Below, one piece after another: positions 58,909 through 64,000 of a stretch of DNA of 64,000 bases. Position numbers and translations under genes: made by a program. The notes under the pieces are model-generated. The model searched no databases and had not been told where the DNA came from. It saw nothing but the letters and a program-made list of their open reading frames with translations. Position 1 is the stretch's first letter; each line of letters begins with the position of its first letter. The DNA comes from CALMEC01 sp964531025 (GTDB taxonomy: Bacteria > Actinomycetota > Thermoleophilia > Miltoncostaeales > Miltoncostaeaceae). The DNA lies in assembly GCA_964531025.1 (NCBI GenBank), contig CAZHDY010000004.1, positions 73,018-137,017 on the forward strand, read 5' to 3'.

Positions 58909-60238
58909 CGATTGGCCTCTCTTCCGGGAAGTGGTAACGACGCGGACGCTGCCGCAGGACCAATGCGACGGCGAGCGTCAGCGGTCCGATGCGTCCAAGG
59001 TACATCAGGATGGTGAGGACGATCTGGTCGCCCGTACCGACGCTGCTCGTGGGTTCGGGGGCCAAGCCGACGGTCGCGACCGCCGAGACCGCCTCGAACA
59101 GCGCGTGATCGAACCCCGCGGGACTCACCATCATCAGCGCGATGGCACCGACCACCACGAGCGTGATGGCCGCCGCGGCCACCGTCACCGCCTGGCGCTG
59201 GACGCCCTGGCCGATGCGCCGTCCGAAGGCCGTCACGTCGGTCTGACCGCGCATCTCGGCCACGCCCATCAGGATCAGGACCGCGAAGGTCGTGAACTTG
59301 ATGCCGCCGGCCGTCGAACCGCTGCCACCGCCGAGGAACATGAAGACGTTGGTCGCCATCAGGGTCTCGTCCTGCACGTCGCCGTAGTCGATGGAGTTGA
59401 ACCCGGCGGTGCGCGAGACGGCGGCGGCGAAGAAACCCGCGGTCAGCTTCTCCCCGAAGTTCATGGCACCGAGCGTCCGCTCATTGCTCCATTCCAGCGC
59501 CGTCACGACGATCCATCCGGCGACGAAGACACAACCACTGACGAGGATGGTGAGCTTGGCGTGCAGGCTCCAGCGGCTGGGGGTGCGCCAGCGTCGTCGC
59601 AGGTCCAGCCAGACAGGAAAACCCAGCCCACCGAACATGACGAGCACACCGAGGATGAACGCCATCATGGCATCGCCGCTGTAGCCCATCATGCTGTCGC
59701 TGAAGAGGGCGAGGCCCGCGTTGTTGAAGGCGGACACGGAGTGGAAGACACCGTGCCACAGCGCCTCGAGGAACCCCGTGCCGTCGTCGGCCCAGAAGCG
59801 CAGGGTGAGCGCCACCGCGCCCACGACCTCGAACGCGATCGTGAAACCGAGGACCGCGAGCAGTACGTGTCGCACATCCCCCATGTTCAGGGTACCGCCC
59901 TCATGGCTGGCCAGTATCCGGTTCTTGAGCCCCAACCTCCGGGACACCACGAGAAGAAGCAGAGACGCCCCGGTCATGATGCCGATCCCACCCACCTGGA
60001 TGAGCAACAGGATCACGGCCTGCCCGAACGGGCTCCAGTAGGTGGCCGTGTCCACGACCGCAAGCCCCGTGACGCAGACCGCTGAGGTCGCCGTGAACAG
60101 CGCATCCAGGAAGGAAGCGCTCCGGTGGCCCGCAGTGGCGCCGGGCGTCATCAGCAGGACGGTGCCGGTGAGGATCGCGCCAGCGAAGCTGAGTGCCACC
60201 ACCTTGGATGGGTTGCGCCCCGCCGTCGTCTTCGCCAT
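58901..60238 (-). CDS. KtrB/TrkH-type potassium transporter subunit
   Basis: A 445-residue membrane transporter with four repeated M1-P-M2 units. The selectivity-filter regions are visible: SAVCVTGLAVVDT, SAFNNAGLALFSD, SRTAGFNSIDYGD and SAVATVGLAPEPT, each with the central Gly. It imports K+ coupled to Na+ or H+. ATG 60238. It is the first gene of the two-gene unit with the RCK subunit. Confidence 0.93.
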   Translation of the reverse strand: MAKTTAGRNPSKVVALSFAGAILTGTVLLMTPGATAGHRSASFLDALFTATSAVCVTGLAVVDTATYWSPFGQAVILLLIQVGGIGIMTGASLLLLVVSRRLGLKNRILASHEGGTLNMGDVRHVLLAVLGFTIAFEVVGAVALTLRFWADDGTGFLEALWHGVFHSVSAFNNAGLALFSDSMMGYSGDAMMAFILGVLVMFGGLGFPVWLDLRRRWRTPSRWSLHAKLTILVSGCVFVAGWIVVTALEWSNERTLGAMNFGEKLTAGFFAAAVSRTAGFNSIDYGDVQDETLMATNVFMFLGGGSGSTAGGIKFTTFAVLILMGVAEMRGQTDVTAFGRRIGQGVQRQAVTVAAAAITLVVVGAIALMMVSPAGFDHALFEAVSAVATVGLAPEPTSSVGTGDQIVLTILMYLGRIGPLTLAVALVLRQRPRRYHFPEERPIVG

Positions 60239-60347
60239 CGGCCGTCACGTTACCCGTACTGGCCGACGGCCGCTACGGCAGGTGGCTTGACAGCGGCTGT
60301 CCGGCACGCGAGTCTCAGGGGGTGACGTCACCACCTCCCCCGCAGAG

Positions 60348-60860
60348 ATGATCCTCGGCCTGCTACGCCACGGAATTGCGGAGGACGCCGGCGAGCGCAC
60401 CGGTCACCGCGACGAGCCCCGCCGGCTGACCGACGAGGGGCGCCGTCGGATCATGCGCGAGGCGCGCGGCATCCGGCACCTCGGCCTCGAGATCGACCGC
60501 GTCCTCACGAGTCCCCTGGTGCGCTGTGAGGAGACCGGTCAGATCGTGGCGGACGCCTGCGGGTGGGAGATCCGCACCGACGAGCGTCTGCGCCCAGGAC
60601 TCGAGGTGGACGGGCTCTTCGACGTCCTCCTGGAGTATCCCGAGGCGCGGGGCCTGCTGATCTGCGGTCACCAGCCCGACATGTCGCAGCTGGTGGCCGA
60701 CCTCATCGGAGGCGGCGACGTCGAGTTCAAGAAGGGCGCCCTCGCGATCATCGATTTGGCCGACATGCGACCCCGCGGCGGAACCCTGCGGGCACACTGC
60801 CCACCCCAGTTCCTCCGCCGGCTGGGTGGGACCGTCGGTAACGGCTCCGACATCGACTGA
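60348..60860 (+). CDS. sixA: SixA-like phosphohistidine phosphatase
   Basis: A 170-residue histidine-phosphatase-fold protein. The catalytic motif is GLLRHGIAEDAG (RHG), followed by EPRRLTDEGRRRIMREARGI and VLTSPLVRCEETGQIVADAC. GLLICGHQPDMSQLVADLIG holds the second catalytic His. SixA removes phosphate from histidine in phosphorelay or PTS proteins. Full length. Divergent from the potassium transporter. Confidence 0.88.
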   Translation: MILGLLRHGIAEDAGERTGHRDEPRRLTDEGRRRIMREARGIRHLGLEIDRVLTSPLVRCEETGQIVADACGWEIRTDERLRPGLEVDGLFDVLLEYPEARGLLICGHQPDMSQLVADLIGGGDVEFKKGALAIIDLADMRPRGGTLRAHCPPQFLRRLGGTVGNGSDID

Positions 60861-61039
60861 GCACCGCCCGGTGCGTTTCGACGTCACCGGATGGACGCCG
60901 ACGGCACCGAGCCGTGCCACGATCCGTGACGATCGGCGGAACCGCGGCGTACATTGTCCGAGCAACAGACCTCTCTTCGTGACGCGCCTCACCGACGATT
61001 CACGCGCACGTCGCCCGTCATCCCACCATCGAGGATCCA

Positions 61040-61876
61040 ATGACCGACGGTCAGACCCCCAAACCGATCTCCAAGAACTGGCTGTATGCCGGAATCGTGG
61101 GAATCGCCGTCATCGTCGCCGTACTGCTGGCCGTCTCGTTCTTCGGTGGTGATGACGACGAGAGCGGGCAGAACGCGACCACGACCACGCTCACCGACAC
61201 CACGTCGACGGATGCGACCTCGACCGACACCACGGCCACCGACGGCACGGCCACGGGTGCGACCTCCACGGATACCGGATCGACCGGTGCAGTCGCGACG
61301 GTCACCACGATGTACGACGGGTTCCCGTCAACCGGGCTGACGATCGGCAAGAAGGACGCCGACATCACCATCATCGAGGTCCTCGAGCCGCAGTGCCCCT
61401 ACTGCGCCCAAGCGTCGAAGTCGACGATGCCCCAGCTGGTGGAGCACTACCTCCAGTCCGGCCGGGCCACGTTCCAGATGGTGCCGATGAGCTTCCTCAG
61501 CCCGATCAGCGGGTCCGAAGCGGCGAACCGCGCGATCTTCGCTGCGGGCGAGCAGGGCCGTGCCTGGCCGTACGTCCACGTCCTCTACGAGCGACAGGGC
61601 CGCGAGGGAACCGATTGGGTCGACAACGAGCTTCTCCAGGGTATCGCCCGGGACCTCGGGCTGAACGAGGCCCGCTTCGAGCGCGACCGTAGCTCCGCCG
61701 CCGCCCGCGACTCGTTGGTCAGGTCCCAGGCGGAGGCCCAAAAGCTGAGCGTCGACAGCACGCCGACATTCATTGTGCGTTACAACCCGACCGGCCGCGA
61801 TGTGCTCGTGGAGGGGTTCGATGCGGACGCCGTCGAACGGGCGGTCGAGGTCGCCCAGGGTGGCCCGACCCCTTGA
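61040..61876 (+). CDS. Membrane-anchored DsbA-like thioredoxin-fold protein
   Basis: A 278-residue protein: one N-terminal membrane helix (WLYAGIVGIAVIVAVLLAVS), a Thr/Asp/Ser-rich linker of about 50 residues, then a DsbA-type domain. The redox motif is VLEPQCPYCAQASKSTMPQL (CPYC) and the cis-Pro loop is SVDSTPTFIVRY. It should oxidise thiols of exported proteins. The long threonine-rich linker is unusual and may be a cell-wall spacer. A homologue lies on the other strand at 62.3 kb; DsbB at 56.7 kb is the likely reoxidant. Confidence 0.88.
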   Translation: MTDGQTPKPISKNWLYAGIVGIAVIVAVLLAVSFFGGDDDESGQNATTTTLTDTTSTDATSTDTTATDGTATGATSTDTGSTGAVATVTTMYDGFPSTGLTIGKKDADITIIEVLEPQCPYCAQASKSTMPQLVEHYLQSGRATFQMVPMSFLSPISGSEAANRAIFAAGEQGRAWPYVHVLYERQGREGTDWVDNELLQGIARDLGLNEARFERDRSSAAARDSLVRSQAEAQKLSVDSTPTFIVRYNPTGRDVLVEGFDADAVERAVEVAQGGPTP

Positions 61877-61886
61877 CCCATGGTTC

Positions 61887-61907
61887 GGCCGGTCTACCGG
61901 ACCGGCC
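61887..61907 (+). terminator. Hairpin after the DsbA-like gene
   Basis: GGCCGGTC (61887-61894) pairs with GACCGGCC (61900-61907) around a 5-nt loop, 10 nt after the stop. No U-tract. Confidence 0.5.
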
Positions 61908-62181
61908 TCCCGACCCGAGCGTCGAGCGCGGGCCCTACCCGCGATGCCGTTCGATCCCACCGCGCGAGCTACGTCAGGTGTGCCCCGCGGTGTCCACCGA
62001 CACAGAACGTTTTCGCGTCGTCGCCGTAGAGGAGGGTGCCGTCGGCAGTGCCGGCCGCACCCTCAGAGAGGCCTGATACCCCTGAGTCGGAAGTTCGTTG
62101 CGGTCTGGCGGCTGCAACCCATGCCGGGATGAGACCACGCACCCTCGACGCTCACGCCCTGCAGCGTTGTCATCGTCGGCA

Positions 62182-62201
62182 CCCATATGAACCGATATGG
62201 G
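62182..62201 (-). terminator. Hairpin downstream of the second DsbA-like gene
   Basis: A perfect CCCATAT/ATATGGG stem with a 6-nt loop, 70 nt beyond the minus-strand stop. Confidence 0.4.
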
Positions 62202-62270
62202 CACCTCCTCGTCCTCGTCCCGACGGGATTTCGCTCGCCACACCGACAACGAACCACCGACTCAGGGAAA

Positions 62271-62972
62271 CTAGCCGGGGTTGACAGCCGAGATCGCGGC
62301 GTCGAATCCGGCCGGCGTCGTGTTCTCGACCGTGACCTGAAGCGGCTGGGTCGAATGCCGTGCCGAGAAGGTCGGCGTGCCGCCGACGTTGTTGACCTGG
62401 GCGAGCTGCTGGGACTCCTGCACAGCCCTGTCCGACTCGGCCGACTTGCGGTCCGTGTCGAACTTGCCCATGTCGAGCCCGACGGCCTCGGCGGCCTGGG
62501 TGATCATGTCGTCGTCCAGCCAGCCCGTTCCCTGCGCACCCTGGTTGTAGAGCAGCATCTCCATCAGGTTCCAGGCCTTGCCCTGCTGCCCGGCCGCCCA
62601 GACAGCGCGGTTGGCCTTGGTGCCGTTCTCCGGAACGCCGGTCATCGCCAGCGGAGCCATCTGAAGCTTGACGTTACCCGTCTTGACGTGCCGTTCGACG
62701 AGGTCCGGGATGATCGACTTCGAGGCCTCCGCGCAGTGCGGGCACTGCGGGTCGACGTACTCGATGATCGTCACCTGGGCATCCGCCTTGCCCAGGACGA
62801 AACCCTCCGACGGAATGTCCTTGAGCATGGAATCGATCTCGGAGCCACCGGTGAGCTCGTCACTGCTGCCCCCGGACACCGAGATGGCGACCAGGACGGC
62901 GACGAGGACAGCGAGGACGGCGCCACCGATGTACATCCAGGTCTTGGTGTCGGGCCCACTCTTCTGAGACAT
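62271..62972 (-). CDS. Membrane-anchored DsbA-like thioredoxin-fold protein
   Basis: A 233-residue protein with one membrane helix (WMYIGGAVLAVLVAVLVAIS), a short linker and a DsbA-type domain. Its redox motif is EYVDPQCPHCAEASKSIIPD (CPHC, the classic DsbA pair) and the cis-Pro loop is NVGGTPTFSARH. It is clearly related to the protein at 61.0 kb (same NRA.WAAGxQGKAW-like segment) but lacks the long linker. CPHC predicts a more oxidising protein than CPYC, so the two may have separate tasks. Confidence 0.88.
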   Translation of the reverse strand: MSQKSGPDTKTWMYIGGAVLAVLVAVLVAISVSGGSSDELTGGSEIDSMLKDIPSEGFVLGKADAQVTIIEYVDPQCPHCAEASKSIIPDLVERHVKTGNVKLQMAPLAMTGVPENGTKANRAVWAAGQQGKAWNLMEMLLYNQGAQGTGWLDDDMITQAAEAVGLDMGKFDTDRKSAESDRAVQESQQLAQVNNVGGTPTFSARHSTQPLQVTVENTTPAGFDAAISAVNPG

Positions 62973-62999
62973 AGGTTCCTTCGTTCGTGCCGGATGGGA

Positions 63000-63359
63000 T
63001 CACATGGGCTGCGGGATCGGCTGGGCCGACCGCAGGTACAGCTGGTGCAACTCAGCTGAGAGCAACGACGAGCTGAGCTCATCGATGCGGTGCAGGAGCT
63101 CGATCCGCTTGTCGAGCGCGCCGCGCTGGATGGCCACCCAGCCCTCCGCGTCCCCCGAACGGCCGTCGGCGAGGTCGGCCATGGTGACGGCCACCTTCTC
63201 CACGATCTGCGGGCTGCAGAGCGTGTTCTGGACGTCCACCAGGGCGATCAGCCGGATCCAACCCTGCTCGCCGTGATCACGCGCCTGACGTAGCCACTCG
63301 GGTGACACGTGCGGCGTGATCTCGTCAACGAACGACGCCCACGCATCAACCTCACTCAT
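63000..63359 (-). CDS. Small helical protein, unknown function
   Basis: A 119-residue, mostly helical protein (VDAWASFVDEITPHVSPEWL, KRIELLHRIDELSSSLLSAE). No family recognised. Its ATG overlaps the SHOCT gene's stop by 4 nt, and the DsbA-like gene follows 27 nt later, so all three minus-strand genes may be one operon. Confidence 0.68.
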   Translation of the reverse strand: MSEVDAWASFVDEITPHVSPEWLRQARDHGEQGWIRLIALVDVQNTLCSPQIVEKVAVTMADLADGRSGDAEGWVAIQRGALDKRIELLHRIDELSSSLLSAELHQLYLRSAQPIPQPM

Positions 63360-63673
63360 ACGATCTTCTCCAGCAATTCGGTCTTTTTCGCCTGGAACTC
63401 GGCGTCGGTCAACAGCCCCTTGTCACGGAGTTCACCCAGACGCTCGATCTGATCGAACGCATCGGATTCACGTGATCCGGGTGCGGAGGAGACCACGCGA
63501 CGCGACCAGTCTCCCGCGTCCTTCGCGGCGTCCTTCGCAAAGAAGCCGGCCTGTTCGAGAAGCTTCTTGAACTCGAGGCCGACCTCGCGAAGCGTCTGCT
63601 TCAGGTCATCGGAGGATGCCGATCGCGTGTCGTCGTGCTCGTCGGCGGGTTTCGACTCCAGGGGGTCAGTCAT
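63356..63673 (-). CDS. SHOCT-domain protein
   Basis: A 105-residue protein. An acidic N-terminus and a helix (LKQTLREVGLEFKKLLEQAG) lead to a C-terminal SHOCT motif, IERLGELRDKGLLTDAEFQA then KKTELLEKI. SHOCT is a short C-terminal oligomerisation or binding module common in actinobacteria. ATG 63673 chosen: it gives a normal N-terminus, and the upstream extension looks like non-coding sequence. Confidence 0.82.
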   Translation of the reverse strand: MTDPLESKPADEHDDTRSASSDDLKQTLREVGLEFKKLLEQAGFFAKDAAKDAGDWSRRVVSSAPGSRESDAFDQIERLGELRDKGLLTDAEFQAKKTELLEKIV

Positions 63674-63777
63674 GGGCCGTAGGTTACCGTCTCGTCGCGA
63701 TTTCGCATGACGATCGGGGGGAAGGACGACGGCCCGCCCGACCACCCGTGAAGCGCGGCGCCGGACCCCGAAATGAG

Positions 63778-63802
63778 ATCGGGCGGCCGACGGCCGCCCG
63801 AT
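63778..63802 (-). terminator. Terminator of the citrate synthase gene
   Basis: ATCGGGCGGCC and GGCCGCCCGAT pair perfectly (11 bp) around a 3-nt loop, 26 nt beyond the minus-strand stop. Confidence 0.72.
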
Positions 63803-63827
63803 GCATCACGCGCGAGTTCGGAAGTGA

Positions 63828-64000
63828 CTAGCGCTTGTCCATGGCGACGTAGTCGCGCTCGCCCTCACCGAGGTAGATCTGGCGGGGACGGGCGATCTTC
63901 TGGTCCTTGTCGTCCATCATCTCGTTCCACTGCGCCAGCCAGCCCGGCATGCGGCCGATGGCGAACAGGACGGTGAACATCTCGGCCGGCAGCTGCAGCG
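63828..64000 (-). CDS. gltA: Citrate synthase, C-terminal end (partial)
   Basis: The minus strand encodes the last 56 residues of type II citrate synthase: LPAEMFTVLFAIGRMPGWLA, QWNEMMDDKDQKIARPRQIY and LGEGERDYVAMDKR, then TAG at 63830-63828. RMPGW and RPRQIY are conserved C-terminal features, the latter holding a citrate/CoA-binding Arg. The rest of the gene lies beyond the window. It condenses acetyl-CoA with oxaloacetate in the TCA cycle. Confidence 0.93.
   Translation of the reverse strand, partial: LQLPAEMFTVLFAIGRMPGWLAQWNEMMDDKDQKIARPRQIYLGEGERDYVAMDKR

Larger units (their letters stand above)
61877..62270. other. Intergenic region between convergent DsbA-like genes
   Basis: These 394 bases hold no gene I can support. 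Besides the hairpin at 61887-61907 there is GAGGGTGC...GCACCCTC (about 62032-62064, loop rich in CGGC/GCCG that can pair further), and CCCATAT-N6-ATATGGG at 62182-62201. The last probably ends transcription of the minus-strand gene. Confidence 0.45.

Noticed and set aside
58775..60085. A 436-codon plus-strand frame antisense to the potassium transporter
   Set aside because: Rich in His/Asp/Glu/Arg as expected for the complement of membrane helices; no domain.
61873..62076. A 67-codon plus-strand frame between the DsbA-like genes
   Set aside because: It begins within the end of the upstream gene, contains strong hairpins and has no ribosome site of its own.
1..64000. CRISPR arrays
   Set aside because: No regularly spaced direct repeats and no cas genes were seen. 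The RTX repeats at 55.9-56.4 kb are coding.

Overview
The window is high-GC actinobacterial chromosome. Several traits point to the Thermoleophilia (Solirubrobacterales, Patulibacter/Solirubrobacter-like): a secreted beta-propeller protein with a basic Ig-like tail, an RTX-repeat secreted protein, paired membrane-anchored DsbA-like proteins with a DsbB, an F420/deazaflavin-type oxidoreductase, and many ECF and SigB-type regulators. This placement is inferred from protein style, not from a marker gene. Genes are dense, and many neighbours overlap by 4 nt (ATGA or GTGA), implying translational coupling.

From 1 to 26.9 kb the chromosome is ordinary. It holds AraC, HxlR and Rrf2 regulators, a UvrA-like ABC protein, an ECF sigma with a membrane partner, a VapBC-type toxin-antitoxin pair with tandem palindromic operators, and a TM0106-type nuclease-helicase. 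A PhoA alkaline phosphatase faces a four-gene sulfate ABC operon. Next come a SigB-type sigma factor, a divergent RsbW-like anti-sigma kinase gene with a SigB-like promoter, and a second, degenerate kinase-fold protein. An aminotransferase IV/acylphosphatase pair precedes tRNA-Glu.

At about 27 kb a large serine recombinase abuts tRNA-Glu, and its reading frame ends inside the tRNA anticodon loop. From here to roughly 45.2 kb lies a mobile accessory region. First come a recombinase, an ImmA/IrrE peptidase, an ArdA antirestriction gene split by an in-frame TAG, a replication-relaxation protein, a VirD4-like ATPase and a ladder of very small overlapping genes. Then comes a defence-like cargo: a SIR2-domain protein with a small partner, an XRE-ImmA protein with a coupled unknown partner, a two-TM protein, a small protein plus nucleotidyltransferase pair, a HEPN (Rx4H) protein, a DUF6615-like nuclease candidate, and a membrane-anchored protein with a GIY-YIG-like tail. 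The right end is not defined by any visible repeat.

From 45.4 kb the sequence again looks chromosomal. A flavin reductase and a MarR regulator share an elaborate palindromic promoter, followed by a relic of a nucleotidyltransferase gene, membrane proteins, a LuxR regulator, an aldo-keto reductase, and tRNA-Val and tRNA-Asp. A tightly overlapped operon follows: small protein, ECF sigma, zinc anti-sigma, FAD oxidoreductase and cysteine-dioxygenase-like protein. The window ends with RTX, DsbB, FabI, KtrA/KtrB-type potassium uptake, SixA, two DsbA-like proteins, a SHOCT protein and the 3' end of citrate synthase.
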